64,000 nucleotides of DNA from the NCBI RefSeq assembly GCF_036850765.1, contig NC_089498.1, forward strand, positions 73,572,305 through 73,636,304. The letters are read 5' to 3'. Both the position numbers and the translations under genes were made by a program. Shown here one piece after another: positions 12,401 through 20,770 of the stretch (position 1 is its first letter; every line of letters begins with the position of its first letter). The notes beneath the pieces are model-generated. The model searched no databases. It was not told where the DNA came from and saw only the letters and a program-made list of their open reading frames with translations. The stretch comes from Saccopteryx bilineata (taxonomy: Eukaryota > Chordata > Mammalia > Chiroptera > Emballonuridae).

Positions 12401-15400
12401 GCTGGAGGGGGAGACAGACAGGCGGTCCCTGAGGGTGGGCTTCCAGAGGGCCGGGGGGCACCAGCCTGGCAGGGGCTTTCAGGGCCCAGGTTGATGGGGA
12501 GGGGGTCTGAGAAGGCTTCACAGCGGAGCTGGCAGGTTCCAAAGGAAAAGTAGGCACGCCGGGTACAGGATGGAGGGAGACAGCAGCTTATGCAAAGGCA
12601 GGCTCGTCTCTCAGTGGGACCAAAGCGTGCAGGGGTGTGTGTGCAGGGGAGAAGGACTGGGCTGGAGAGAGGCGGTGCTCAGCTTCCCAACACTCCTGGG
12701 GCCATGCCCAAGAATTTGGAACTGGTCCAGCAGGCAGGGGCGTAGACCTGGAGGACACCTGTCCACAGGTTCTCTTTTCCAGCGCCTTTGTCTCCCATTC
12801 TCATGTGACTTCCCATAAACTCTGAGTTGCCAACTGACGCAACAGAGGTGAAAAGACCTCTAGAGAGTGTCTCCTGCGGGCACCACGCTGGCCGGAAATT
12901 CCAGGCGGCCCATCTCAGGCTGGAGACTCCTGGGAAATGGCCTTGTAGCCTGGATCTCTTGGTAATGAGGCATTGGCTAACGTCCAGCTTTGGTCAGAAA
13001 AGGGAGTGGAGATTAAAAAGGGAAGCTGCCACATTTTGGCATGATGGCATTCTTTGTTTACTCAGTCCTAATTGGTCTGTATATCCATTCATCTATCCAT
13101 CCAACCTTCCTTCCAACTTTCTGCCCATCTCTCTATATACTCCTTTAATCAGCAGTCCGTCTGTCCATCCAGCCTTCACACATCTGTCCATTTACCTTTC
13201 CTTCCATCTGTCCTTCTATTTTACTCCCATTCATTTGTATATCCATCTGTATATCTATCTCTGTCCGTCTTTATCCATCTCTGTTTATCCATGTATCTAT
13301 TCATCCACCCATCAGTCCATCAATCCACCCATTTATCTACAAATCCATTTATACATCCATCCCACTATTGGTCCATTTATCTGTCCATTTTCTTATGTCT
13401 ATCCATCCATGTATCCACAAGTAAGCTTTCTACGAGCACTTGCCAGATGCTTAGCCCTGTGCTCAGGTGGGTCTCTGCCCTCAATGTTACAACCTGGTTC
13501 CTTCTGCCCAAATCCGTCCCCACCCCCCAGCTTGCAGCAGGAAAGGGCCCACAGGCCGAGTATGATGGGCTCCCCCTTCCGACTGCTTCCCCTACTCCCG
13601 ACCCACAGGAGGTGCTAGAACTGGAGCGGACCCTGGGTGGCTACCTTGTGGAGGAGGCCAAACCCCTGCTGTTTAAGGACAGTTACCACAACCTGCGGCT
13701 CTCCCTCCACGACATCCCCCACGCCCACTGGAGGAGCAAGCTACTGGCCAAGTACCAGGTGAGGGCTGGGCCGGAGGGAGTGGGCTGGGGCTCGGGTGCA
13801 GACACTTGGGGATCTGCCCAGGGAAGACCACGTTCCCCTCCCAGGCTATACCACCCTTGGCCCTGTAACCGGCCTTCCGTCTCCGTCTCCCTCCTGCCCA
13901 GCTCTCCACGCGCCCTCCCTAGTCATCCTGAGGCTATCTCCACATTCAGCACCGTTGACAGCCACACTCACACTCCCCCATCACACATTCCCGTGCACAA
14001 GTGTCTGTCCACATCGTCTTCAAAGAGGCCTTACCATCTAAGATCACTTGTGCCTGGCAGGCTGTCCAAACTGATCTACGATGGTCACAGAGCTCTGCCC
14101 CCACCTGTCTGTGACACCACTGAATCCACTGGCTTCCCGGCCCCAGGCACGCGTGCACACACATACACTCACACGTCCATACCTCCGCCTCCTTCTTCCC
14201 TTCCTCAGCTTCCTCTGCTCATCCGGGTGCAGAGGCCTGGGTTGCCCTCCTGAGCGGGCCCAGCCCTTTCTGACCCTCGCCCATCCCCTACCTCGGCCTC
14301 CATTTCCTGACCCTGACTCCCTTCTTCCCCAGGAGATCCCCTTCTATCACGTCTGGAGTGGCAGCCAGAAGGCCCTCCACTGCACCTTCACCCTGGAGAG
14401 ACACAGCCTGGCCTCCACGGAGTTCGCCTGCAAGATCTGCGTGCGGCAGGTGGAAGGGGAAGGCCAGATATTCCAGCTGCACACCACCCTGGCGGAGGTG
14501 AGGGCTCACAGGCTGACGTGCCACAGGCAGGGCCCCGTGCTCGCCCCGCAGCTGAGTGGAAAGGCCATCTCCCACGGACATGGCCCCTCGCGCCCAAGTC
14601 TGAGTTGGGACGGTCACTTTTTGCTAACATTGTTGAGTCCTGACCCTGTGCTTGACAAGCGACAGATTATCTCACTGAATCTTTACAGCTGTGGCTGAGG
14701 CTCCTCACAGCATTGTGATCTTGAGGCTGCATTTGCATTTTCCCTGAGTGCACCCCTGCACGCAGACATGCAGCCCTCACCCGGGGGAGCTGACCCTCCA
14801 GGGGAAGAGGCTGGGGCTGGTCCGGAGCAGGTGGGACAGACGGGGGCCCCACGAGCTCACTGTTTCAAGCAAGGAAGGCTGCCTGGGGGAATCCTCTGCC
14901 CCTCTCACCCCTGCCCCCCCTTCTAGACACCTGCTGGTTCCCTGGATGCCCTCTGCTCTGCTCCCGGCAGCACGCTCACCACCCAGCTGGGACCCTATGC
15001 CTTCAAGATCCCACTGTCCATCCGCCAGAAGATATGCAGCAGCCTGGACGCCCCCAGCTCGCGGGGCAATGACTGGCGCCTGCTGGCGAAGAAGCTCTCC
15101 ATGGACCGGTAAGTGTGGGGCCAGGCCTGCCCCGCCCCCCGCAGCCCACGTCTGCCTCCCTTTTGAGTGTGCCAAGTCTGGGATGCCTGTTCCTTGAGAA
15201 GCACTGTGCTTATAGGACTGGCCTGTGACAGTCAGATAAAGCCAGGCACAGCTAAGTGTGAGCACCATCAGCACCCCAGTTCTCAGGACGGGGCAGGGGC
15301 TCTGGCAATGCTGTGGAGGGACAGAGGCATCTTGATGTGAAAACTTTTCTGGAGAACTTACAATGCTGAATAAATACAATGACAATAATAATCATTGCTG

Positions 15401-16043
15401 TGATGTTATACTTATTGAGAAACCATTGAATAAACCTGCACTGAGCAGATGCCACTCCTAAGACATCTGTTAGAAATGGGTGGGCTTTACAAAGACGCCT
15501 AAGGCTTTCTTCCCACTCCCAGGAGTGCACTGGGCGAGAGCAGGCAGAGGATGAAGGCGGGAGGAAAAGAGAGTGGAGCGCTAGACTTCAGCAGTCTCTC
15601 CTGGGCCAGGGCCTTTCAGTGACAATAATGAGATGATGAATGCTGATGAGCAAGACAGTTTCCATTTTAGAGCTGAAGAGACTAAAGCTCAGAGAGGTAC
15701 AGCGACTTGCCCAGGGCCACACAACACAACCTGCAAGCAGAAAGACTGGGACTCAGACCCAGGACGGTGGGAGCCCAGAGCCCACAGCCTGCCCACCTCC
15801 CCGTCCTCTCCCCACACCTGGGCTTCCGGGAGGTGTTGAGCTTTTGGGCAGCCCAGTGTCCTTCTTCCCTCCACCAGTTACCTGAACTACTTTGCCACCA
15901 AAGCCAGCCCCACGGGTGTGATCCTGGACCTCTGGGAAGCTCTGCAGCAGGATGACGGGGACCTCAACAGCCTGGCAAGTGCCTTGGAGGAGATGGGCAA
16001 GAGCGAGATGCTGGTGGCCGTGGCCACCGATGGGGACTGCTGA
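3138..16043 (+). CDS. UNC5B: UNC5B netrin receptor, exons 3-17 (5'-partial gene)
   Basis: Netrin-1 receptor of the plasma membrane, acting in axon repulsion and vascular guidance and as a dependence receptor that promotes apoptosis without ligand. Fifteen exons join as 3138-3281, 3741-3844, 5130-5310, 6193-6360, 7059-7223, 7622-7654, 9192-9386, 9712-10101, 10716-10800, 11650-11818, 11931-12164, 13609-13758, 14333-14497, 14927-15108 and 15878-16043. All have AG/GT borders and compatible phases. The joined frame gives 842 complete residues plus stop, against about 945 for the whole human protein, so roughly 102 N-terminal residues lie upstream. Order: second half of Ig1, Ig2, two TSP1 repeats, membrane span, ZU5, UPA, death domain. 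Residue identity to human UNC5B, recalled from memory, is very high and clearly closer than to UNC5A, C or D. Exon count and the 33-nt exon 8 also match UNC5B. Compared with recalled human sequence one codon seems missing at the exon 11/12 junction (KAETLPL versus KAESTLPL). Confidence 0.97.
3282..3740 (+). other. UNC5B intron 3
   Basis: 459 bp, GTATGC...CAG; no recognisable element. Confidence 0.9.
3741..3844 (+). CDS. UNC5B: UNC5B exon 4: start of Ig2
   Basis: 104 nt, completing the split Tyr codon and ending in phase 0. Reads [20 protein letters not shown] then [14 protein letters not shown]. It contains the first cysteine (LLQC) of the second Ig domain. Acceptor CTTTCCCCAG, donor GTGAGT. 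Human reads PPEG at PPDG. Confidence 0.96.
3845..5129 (+). other. UNC5B intron 4
   Basis: Contains MIR-like sequence near 4420-4720 and the first of two 160-bp direct repeats (4758-4917). No coding content. Confidence 0.85.
4758..4917 (+). repeat. MIR-like direct repeat, copy 1 (upstream of exon 5)
   Basis: Starts CTAACACTTATTTCACTCTT. Aligned by eye to 5779-5940 it differs at about 19 of 162 positions (about 88% identity), including a tail beyond the usual MIR core. Two unrelated ancient MIR copies would normally be less alike. Confidence 0.8.
5130..5310 (+). CDS. UNC5B: UNC5B exon 5: remainder of Ig2
   Basis: 181 nt, phase 0 in, one base carried over. Starts [18 protein letters not shown] and contains the [11 protein letters not shown] motif with the second Ig cysteine and an N-glycosylation sequon (NYT). 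Ends [14 protein letters not shown]. Acceptor CCTGCAG, donor GTGCGG. The exon lies between two 160-bp direct repeats (4758-4917 and 5779-5940). Confidence 0.96.
5311..6192 (+). other. UNC5B intron 5
   Basis: 882 bp between exons 5 and 6, holding copy 2 of the direct repeat; otherwise unique sequence. Confidence 0.85.
5779..5940 (+). repeat. MIR-like direct repeat, copy 2 (downstream of exon 5)
   Basis: Starts CTAACACTTATTTCACACTT; same orientation as copy 1, 1021 bp apart, with the Ig2 exon between them. Confidence 0.8.
6193..6360 (+). CDS. UNC5B: UNC5B exon 6: first thrombospondin type 1 repeat
   Basis: 168 nt, phases +2/+1. Encodes [20 protein letters not shown] and continues to TTVCP. 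It has the WxxWxxW mannosylation motif, the CSxxCG core and six cysteines typical of a TSP1 repeat. Acceptor CCCTGCAG, donor GTAAGG. Confidence 0.96.
6361..7058 (+). other. UNC5B intron 6
   Basis: 698 bp, T/G-rich in its second half (6750-7050). No element recognised. Confidence 0.85.
7059..7223 (+). CDS. UNC5B: UNC5B exon 7: second thrombospondin type 1 repeat
   Basis: 165 nt, phases +2/+1. Encodes [20 protein letters not shown] and ends [10 protein letters not shown] plus one base. The annotated end uses the first of six identical AAA|GTGAGC donors (GT at 7224), because only this one joins in frame to exon 8 or exon 9. The last 20 coding bases form the head of the 43-44-bp tandem array described separately. 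An N-linked sequon (NCT) lies near the end. Confidence 0.95.
7204..7473 (+). repeat. Tandem array of exon 7 end plus its splice donor, 6 copies
   Basis: A 44-bp unit (one copy 43 bp) is repeated six times, with unit anchors CTGTGCATGCAAAGTGAGCC at 7211, 7255, 7299, 7342, 7386 and 7430. Copies are almost identical: copy 3 lacks one C, copy 6 has one C/G change. Each carries the end of exon 7 (GGGCTGTGCATGCAAA) followed by a GTGAGC donor, with GT at 7224, 7268, 7312, 7355, 7399 and 7443. The coding part (DGLCMQ) is conserved in UNC5B, so the array most simply grew out of the exon end into the intron. High identity suggests recent expansion or ongoing homogenisation. Confidence 0.97.
7522..7670 (+). 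promoter_or_regulatory. YCAY cluster around alternative exon 8 (candidate NOVA sites)
   Basis: Eight YCAY tetramers lie between 7522 and 7594 upstream of exon 8 (7522, 7525, 7531, 7548, 7555, 7569, 7582, 7591), and two more just after its donor (7662, 7667). NOVA proteins bind clustered YCAY, and upstream clusters usually promote exon skipping. UNC5B exon 8 is reported to be skipped under NOVA2 control in endothelium (from memory). Binding here is inference. Confidence 0.5.
7622..7654 (+). CDS. UNC5B: UNC5B exon 8: 33-nt alternative microexon
   Basis: 33 nt, phase +2/+1, adding [11 protein letters not shown] between TSP1-2 and the membrane span. The length is a multiple of three and flanking phases match, so skipping keeps the frame (junction codon becomes Ile). 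Human reads NKKTLSDPNSH. Acceptor has a strong pyrimidine tract ending TTGACAG; donor GTAAGT is near consensus. Inclusion or skipping defines the two known UNC5B isoforms. Confidence 0.93.
7655..9191 (+). other. UNC5B intron 8
   Basis: 1.5 kb. Contains an AT-rich relic around 8330-8520 with the AGCCACGTGTGGCTATTTAG signature of an old mammalian hAT-type repeat, and MIR-like traces near 8860-9070. No exon. Confidence 0.75.
9192..9386 (+). CDS. UNC5B: UNC5B exon 9: membrane span and juxtamembrane segment
   Basis: 195 nt, phases +2/+1. Encodes [13 protein letters not shown], then a hydrophobic span rich in Val ([20 protein letters not shown]), then the basic stop-transfer YRRNCRD. The [11 protein letters not shown] motif follows. 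DITD is the caspase-3 cleavage site (about Asp412 in human) needed for dependence-receptor killing and it is intact. Acceptor CCCTGCAG, donor GTAAGA. Confidence 0.96.
9387..9711 (+). other. UNC5B intron 9 (short, with poly-G)
   Basis: 325 bp. The exon 9 reading frame stays open through the intron until a TGA at 9671-9673, passing through the poly-G run as poly-glycine. Confidence 0.85.
9415..9443 (+). repeat. 29-base poly-G run in intron 9
   Basis: Uninterrupted run of 29 guanines starting 28 nt after the exon 9 donor. Such a run can form G-quadruplex in RNA and is unstable in replication and sequencing, so the exact length should be treated as uncertain. Confidence 0.9.
9712..10101 (+). CDS. 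UNC5B: UNC5B exon 10: cytoplasmic linker up to ZU5
   Basis: 390 nt, the largest coding exon here. Encodes the linker between membrane and ZU5, including [40 protein letters not shown], a Ser/Gly-rich stretch, and [15 protein letters not shown] at the start of ZU5. Tyrosines such as GPVYALQD are candidate signalling sites in the family. Acceptor CCCTGCAG, donor GTGGGT. Confidence 0.96.
10102..10715 (+). other. UNC5B intron 10
   Basis: 614 bp, no recognisable element apart from weak MIR-like sequence near 10140-10260. Confidence 0.8.
10716..10800 (+). CDS. UNC5B: UNC5B exon 11: ZU5 domain, first strands
   Basis: 85 nt. Encodes [20 protein letters not shown] and LINKAET, the diagnostic ZU5 opening. 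Ends with two bases of a Leu codon. Acceptor CTCTCCCTAG, donor GTGAGT. A serine present in the recalled human sequence after KAE seems absent. Confidence 0.95.
10801..11649 (+). other. UNC5B intron 11 with L1-like relic
   Basis: 849 bp. The AT-rich block 10930-11240 resembles a degraded L1 ORF2 C-terminal segment (for example the GGCCAATAGGC motif). The remainder is unique. Confidence 0.6.
11650..11818 (+). CDS. UNC5B: UNC5B exon 12: ZU5 domain, core
   Basis: 169 nt; one base completes the split Leu codon, ends in phase 0. Encodes [37 protein letters not shown] and [15 protein letters not shown]. Acceptor TGTCCCCAG, donor GTGAGG. Confidence 0.96.
11931..12164 (+). CDS. UNC5B: UNC5B exon 13: end of ZU5 and start of UPA
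   Basis: 234 nt, phase 0 at both ends. Encodes [33 protein letters not shown] and [20 protein letters not shown] through [12 protein letters not shown]5 and UPA pack against the death domain in the closed, inactive receptor. Human has GESYSRS; this sequence has GESCSRS. Confidence 0.96.
12165..13608 (+). other. UNC5B intron 13
   Basis: 1.44 kb. The second half is a degenerate tetranucleotide repeat (separate entry). An open frame runs from that repeat through exon 14 but is chance. Confidence 0.85.
13078..13425 (+). repeat. Degenerate (ATCC/TCCA)n tetranucleotide repeat
   Basis: About 350 bp built from ATCCATC, CATTTATC and TGTCCATC variants, in UNC5B intron 13. Old and diverged. Confidence 0.85.
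13609..13758 (+). CDS. UNC5B: UNC5B exon 14: UPA domain
   Basis: 150 nt, phase 0/0. Encodes [40 protein letters not shown] and RSKLLAKYQ, all UPA hallmarks. Acceptor GACCCACAG, donor GTGAGG. Confidence 0.97.
13759..14332 (+). other. UNC5B intron 14
   Basis: 574 bp, C-rich; contains CACA-rich patches at 13960-13995 and 14140-14175. No exon. Confidence 0.85.
14333..14497 (+). CDS. UNC5B: UNC5B exon 15: UPA domain, C-terminal part
   Basis: 165 nt, phase 0/0. Encodes [39 protein letters not shown] and [16 protein letters not shown]. Acceptor CTTCCCCAG, donor GTGAGG. Confidence 0.97.
14498..14926 (+). other. UNC5B intron 15
   Basis: 429 bp with a MIR-like relic at about 14615-14740. Confidence 0.75.
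14927..15108 (+). CDS. UNC5B: UNC5B exon 16: linker and death domain start
   Basis: 182 nt, phase 0 in, two bases of an Arg codon carried over. Encodes [20 protein letters not shown], then [19 protein letters not shown] and the death-domain segment [17 protein letters not shown]. Acceptor CCCCCTTCTAG, donor GTAAGT. Confidence 0.97.
15109..15877 (+). other. UNC5B intron 16
   Basis: 769 bp. A MIR relic is visible at about 15600-15760 (CTCAGAGAGGTACAGCGACT and following). No exon. Confidence 0.8.
15878..16043 (+). CDS. UNC5B: UNC5B exon 17: death domain end and stop
   Basis: 166 nt of coding sequence ending in TGA at 16041-16043. Encodes [40 protein letters not shown] and the conserved tail [12 protein letters not shown]. 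The death domain recruits pro-apoptotic partners when netrin-1 is absent. The exon continues into the 3' UTR. Confidence 0.97.
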
Positions 16044-16779
16044 GCTGCCCCGTCATGCGGACTGGCGGGGACTGGCAGGAGGCGGTGCAGCGAGGTCCAG
16101 GCAGCCTCCTGCGGGCAGTTCAGCCTCCACTGGCCCCAGCTCACAGCCAGAGCCACCCCTCCTTTCGCCTCTTGCCCCACCCCCAGACCACCACCAGCCT
16201 TAGGAACTCCACATTCGCTGGTGTCAGGAGGACCTGCGGTTCCTGCTTTACCCCCTGCCGTCTCCCCTGGCTTCAGACCTCTGTGCAGAAACCAGCGTGG
16301 GGCTGAGGCCTCTGCAGCAGTCAGGGGAGCGAGGGGGCTGCCCCCTCCTCCACCACCTCCACCCGCACCTGGGACCTCTGGGTTAAGTTTATTTTAGTTT
16401 TGTTCTTCATTTTCTTCCTCGGCTATCGATTTCTCTTTCCTCCCTAAGCCCTCTGTCTTCACACCACTTTCCTCTTTGAAGAGTCAAGAACAATTCAGGC
16501 AAACTGCTTTCTCCTGTCCAAAAGCTAAAAGGAAAGAAAGGAAAAAAAGGTTCAGACTGCTAGTAAGGCTCAAAGAAGAAGAAAAACACCAAAACCACAA
16601 GGGAAAAGAAAAACCCAGTTTCTTAGGAAACGCAAACGATTTATTATCCAGATATTTGGATAAGTCCTTTTTAAGAAAAGAAAAAAAAAAGAAAATGAAA
16701 AACAACACACACAAAAAATAGAAAACTCTTTTCTTGAGTTTGGATGAGTGTGGGCGTGCTCGTGGTTCTGGCCAGGAAT

Positions 16780-16780
<1 letters not shown>

Positions 16781-16810
<30 letters not shown>

Positions 16811-16854
16811 AATCAGGAATGAGTGTGTGTGTGTGTGTGTGAGTGAGTGTGAAT
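16781..16854 (+). repeat. (TG)n microsatellite in UNC5B 3' UTR
   Basis: Two TG runs separated by AATCAGGAATGAG. Simple repeat; a likely length polymorphism. Confidence 0.9.
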
Positions 16855-17022
16855 CAGGGGGAGAGAGACTGAACAGGGAACATTTTGCTGCTGCTGATTC
16901 CATCTTAGACTGATTTCTTATAAGGCCTCAGTTTCCCCGCTTGGACAGGCTTAGGTGGGGTGCTAGCTGTGGAACGTTTCCCTCTAAAATCTCAAGCGGA
17001 CACCGAATGCCAACGCCGAGGA

Positions 17023-17516
17023 GCCCTGGGCTCTGGAGTGGGGTGGGTTCTCCCTTCCCTCCCCGTCCCCCGGCAGACGTTCCACGGGTTGCCCTGGGCT
17101 CTGGAGTGGGGTGGGTTCTCCCTTCCCTCCCCGTCCCCCGGCAGATGCTCCACGGGTTGCCCTGAGCTCTGGAGTGGGGTGGGTTCTCCCTTCCCTCCCC
17201 GTCCCCCGGCAGACGCTCCACGGGTTGCCCTGGGCTCTGGGGTGGGGTGGGTTCTCCCTTCCCTCCTCGTCCCCCGGCAGACGCTCCACGGGTTGCCCTG
17301 GGCTCTGGAGTGGGGTGGGTTCTCCCTTCCCCCCTCGTCCCCCGGCAGACGCTCCACGGGTTGCCCTGGGCTCTGGGGTGGGGTGGGTTCTCCCTTCCCT
17401 CCCTGTCCCCCGGCAGACGCTCCACGGGTTGCCCTGGGCTCTGGGGTGGGGTGGGTTCTCCCTTCCCTCCTCGTCCCCAGCAGACGCTCCACGGGTTGCC
17501 CTGGGCTCTGGGGTGG
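17023..17516 (+). repeat. 68-bp minisatellite, about 7.3 copies, in UNC5B 3' UTR
   Basis: Unit starts GCCCTGGGCTCTGG at 17023, 17091, 17159, 17227, 17295, 17363, 17431 and 17498 (last spacing 67, final copy partial). Copies differ by single bases. Each unit contains a G-rich block (GGGGTGGGGTGGG-like) and a pyrimidine tract ending in CAG that looks like a splice acceptor. The unit has no stop codon in any antisense frame, which makes long but meaningless minus-strand open frames. Confidence 0.97.
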
Positions 17517-19851
17517 AAACTGGGTGCCAGGCCAGCTGTGCACCGGGGAGACTGTTTCCAGCGCCATGCTCTGGCGGCTCCTGGAGGGGGGTGTGGCCCA
17601 GAAGTGGTGCCCGAGCAGAGAAGGAAGTGAGAGATGAGAGACACCCCATGGACACCTCTCAGCTTCACCCTGAGGTGGGGCAGCCAGGACACCACCTCCC
17701 AGCAGCCTCTAGAGCAGGTAGGTTGGAGCTGGTTGGCATTTTCTTGAACCCAGGAATTAGGACGCCCTCCCCAGCCTGTTTCTCCTCCTGTAAAACGGGC
17801 AGACGAGAGGCCTCCAGCGGCAGCTACCTGAGCGGGGCCTCGGTATGGCTTTGAGAGCCTGTTAACAGCAGCCCTGCGCCCTGGGAGGCTGGAGGTGGGT
17901 GGCCTGGCTGTGCTCACCTGCCCGCCCGCTCCCCACACTGAGGAGGAAGGGCGGGGCAGTTTTCCCAGCTCTGATCTCCACAGGCTCCTCCCTTCCTCTC
18001 TCTTCTCACCCTCCCTCTGTAGTCGGGGAGACGTGAGGTGGGCAGCCTTTGAACAGGAAGGGTTGCCAGAGTGGAGGGGCTAGCGCCCTCACCAGCCTAT
18101 TCCAGGATGTCCTGAGGGGCTAGCGGGGTCCTTAATTGGGGAGGGAAGTGTCGCTATCCCTTTTCAGCTGTCTGACAAGGGCTGGGACTAGTCTCTCGCA
18201 GCTGGCTCAGAGAGCTCATCAAAAGCCTCTTCTTGGCAGCCAGGCAAAGCAAGTGCCAGCTGCCCTGACAGCTCTGGGCACTGACCCCGGGGCTTGCCCC
18301 AGCAAGTCCATGAGCAGCCGGTGGGACCAGCCTGGGCGTATCCTGGCCTTTGGAAGTCTGGTCTCCTGGGAGGAGGGCAGGCGTAGGGCTGCAGGCCTAG
18401 CCCGTCCCTGGCCTGGCTTCCCTGCATGGACTCAGGTGCTCACCACCCTCCTGGCCCCTTAGGGTGTGGCTCAGCCACGGGCAGATGAGGTCTTGCTTGG
18501 AGGGTTGAGAGGGGACTGCTGAAGGAGACAGGCCTGCCTCAGGGGCTGAGCCCCCAGGGCTGGGGTCCCACTGCATGTCCCAGTGCCTATGTGGGTGCTG
18601 CCTCAGGCAGCGGGCACGAGCTCAGGCTCCCTGCTCACTCCTAGCCCAAGCCCTGGGGCCTCTGTGAGAGCTCGGAGTGGAGGGCAGGGCAACCAGTGCC
18701 ACCAGGCTCTTTACTGGTGCCATTCCCATCACAAGCTCCAAAATGCCCACAGGCAGCTGGGAGTCCCAGACCACCTAGTCATCAGCTGTGTGACCTCAGG
18801 CTTATGACTGACTTCTCTGGGCCTCATTTCCTTTTCATACCTAGAAGGCCCCATAGCTGCTGTCTGAGGCCCTTTGGGTTCTGACAAAGGGTCATTCTAG
18901 ACTTTGTATGGGAACCCTAGAGGGGGCAGCAGCTAGCATGGTCTGCCTGCCCCACCCTCAGACGCTCGTGTGCTCAGTGCCCAGGACAAAAGCTTTTTGT
19001 GGATGAGGCCAGGCCAGCCATTTCTAATCTGATTTCTAGAAATTGTGGACCAGGTCCTGGCGCACAGAACCAATTGGTTGGAGCCTCCTGGGAACGTTCA
19101 GACTGTCCAGCTTTATAAGAAAAGACAGCAAAAGAGTTACCGGCTCCGTCAATCTACCGAGGCCGTGTGACTGCATCCCCACTGTCCGCTTCAGGGTGGG
19201 ATCAGGTTTTTCTTATTCGGGCCTGAGGACGGCCCCACGTGGCTGTGTGCACAGAGAGTGGCAGGTCAGGTTCCGCTGCAGAGCCTGTGTGGTCCTCACG
19301 TGGGTGTTTATGTCTCTCTCATCTCTGGGGTGTGTTTGTGCCTGTGTGTGTGTGCACGTGCTCTGTACCTGTGTGTGCTTTTGTTCACACACGGGCACAT
19401 CCGGGCTCCCCTCCAGAAACACGTCCGCTCCTGTGTGAGAGTGTGCCCTCCTTGAGTCCGAAGTTGGGACCTCCAGAGGCTGGCATGCCTGTATTCTGCC
19501 CTCTCTGAGTCCACAGGGTCAGTTGGTGTATCTTCCACGTGCCTCTCCCTCTGCCTTCTCTTGAAGTGCTCCAGGACCCAGAGTTCTGGACAGGGTCCTT
19601 CTGAGGGCATGAGACCCCTCTGCACCTCCGGGTGACCCAGGGCCCTCTGGTTCCTTGCCCCCTGGCAGCTGAGCCAGGCCCCTTAGCAGGTCTGAGGGGA
19701 GGTGACTCAGGAGCTTGGGGTCAGGCCACAGCTCTCCTGGGGGCAAAGGGTTGGACCCCTGCCTGGGCTATGGACATGCTTATATGTCTGGGGGATACAG
19801 GGCTGCAGGAATGGCCCAGTCCCACCTCTATCTGTTCTGTAAACTACAACC

Positions 19852-19859
19852 TGTAAATA
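19852..19859 (+). promoter_or_regulatory. Pumilio-type element TGTAAATA
   Basis: Exact match to the UGUANAUA consensus bound by Pumilio proteins, about 40 nt before the first poly(A) signal of UNC5B. The match is seen; use is inferred. Confidence 0.4.
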
Positions 19860-19899
19860 ACATTTAGCATTCCTATTGTAACAAAATTAATTTTTATGA

Positions 19900-19927
19900 A
19901 ATAAATTATATTTCCTAGTCTAATAAA
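19900..19927 (+). promoter_or_regulatory. UNC5B: UNC5B poly(A) signals (AATAAA x2)
   Basis: AATAAA at 19900-19905 and again at 19922-19927, in an AT-rich context at the end of the inferred 3' UTR and followed by a T/G-rich stretch. They are the first strong signals after the stop codon in a fitting context. Confidence 0.75.
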
Positions 19928-20237
19928 AAGAAAACTCCAGGTTGTATTCTGCTGTTTTCTGGACTGCCTTTCTGTCAGCCGTGGGGAATGACCTTCGCAC
20001 TTTCTCAAAATTCCAGGGGCTTAGGGTAGGGAGGCCCGTGTAGAGACTGAGCTCCTGGAAATGATCGAGCTCAGCTGCCTCGTGTTACAAAGGGACAACC
20101 CGCCCGCGAGGGGCATGGGCTTCCCTGGGGTGGTCACACCGCTTATCCATGCCGGACCGCATCTCGGGCCCTGCTCCCTAGTCGTGCGCTCAGTGCAGAA
20201 TAATTCAGGGAATGTGTTCAGGGGTCAGTCATTGGAG

Positions 20238-20762
20238 CAGGGGTCCCCAAACTACGGCCCGCGGGCCACATGTGGCCCCCTGAGGCCATTTATCCGGCCC
20301 CCTCTGCACTTCCAGAAGGGGCACCTCTTTCATTGGTGGTCAGTGAGAGGAGCATCCGCATCCTGTGCTCCTGGAGTACTGTATGTGGCGGCGCCGCAAA
20401 GCGCTGAGTCGCTCACGTACAGTACTACTTCTGGTGACACAGGACGCATGCGTCACGGCTCCGGAAGCGCGTCATATCACTTGTTACGGCTAGCAGTGAC
20501 AAATATGGAACCGGACAGTGACCATCTCATTAGCCAAAAGCAGGCCCATAGTTCCCATTGAAATACTGGTCAGTTAGTTGATTTAAATTTACTTGTTCTT
20601 TATTTTAAATATTGTATTTGTCCCTGTTTTATTTTTTAAATTTAAAATAAGATATGTGCAGTGTGCATAGGGATTTGTTCATAGTTTTTTTTATAGTCCG
20701 GCCCTCCAACGGTCTGAGGGACAGTGAACTGGCCCCCTGTGTAAAAAGTTTGGGGACCCCTG
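20238..20762 (+). mobile_element. Non-autonomous hAT element, 525 bp
   Basis: Terminal inverted repeats CAGGGGTCCCCAAAC / GTTTGGGGACCCCTG, flanked by a perfect 8-bp target duplication CATTGGAG (20230-20237 and 20763-20770). Inserted about 300 bp past the UNC5B poly(A) site. The interior holds a CpG-rich block (about 20340-20500) and a short frame starting MEPDSDHLISQKQ at 20502, possibly a remnant of a transposase start. Perfect target duplication implies a fairly recent insertion. Confidence 0.93.
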
Positions 20763-20770
20763 CATTGGAG

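Larger units (their letters stand above)
16044..19945 (+). other. UNC5B: UNC5B 3' UTR
   Basis: About 3.9 kb from the stop codon to the first credible poly(A) signals. It has no further exon-like matches. It contains an A-rich stretch (16500-16730), a TG run (about 16785-16850), a 68-bp minisatellite (17023-17516), a second TG-rich patch (about 19335-19380) and an AT-rich 3' end. The end is set by the paired AATAAA motifs; cleavage is estimated 15-25 nt after the last. Confidence 0.75.

Noticed and set aside
13072..14253. 393-aa plus-strand open frame
   Set aside because: Runs through a degenerate ATCC repeat, then exon 14 of UNC5B, then intron. Only the 13609-13758 segment is real coding sequence.
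16928..17938. Minus-strand open frames of 336, 223 and 191 aa
   Set aside because: The 68-bp 3' UTR repeat has no stop in any antisense frame, and since 68 is not a multiple of three the frames cycle. Composition is repetitive Arg/Gly/Pro; no protein family.
20502..20558. Short frame MEPDSDHLIS... as a gene
   Set aside because: Lies within a 525-bp non-autonomous hAT copy and ends after 18 codons; at most a transposase remnant.
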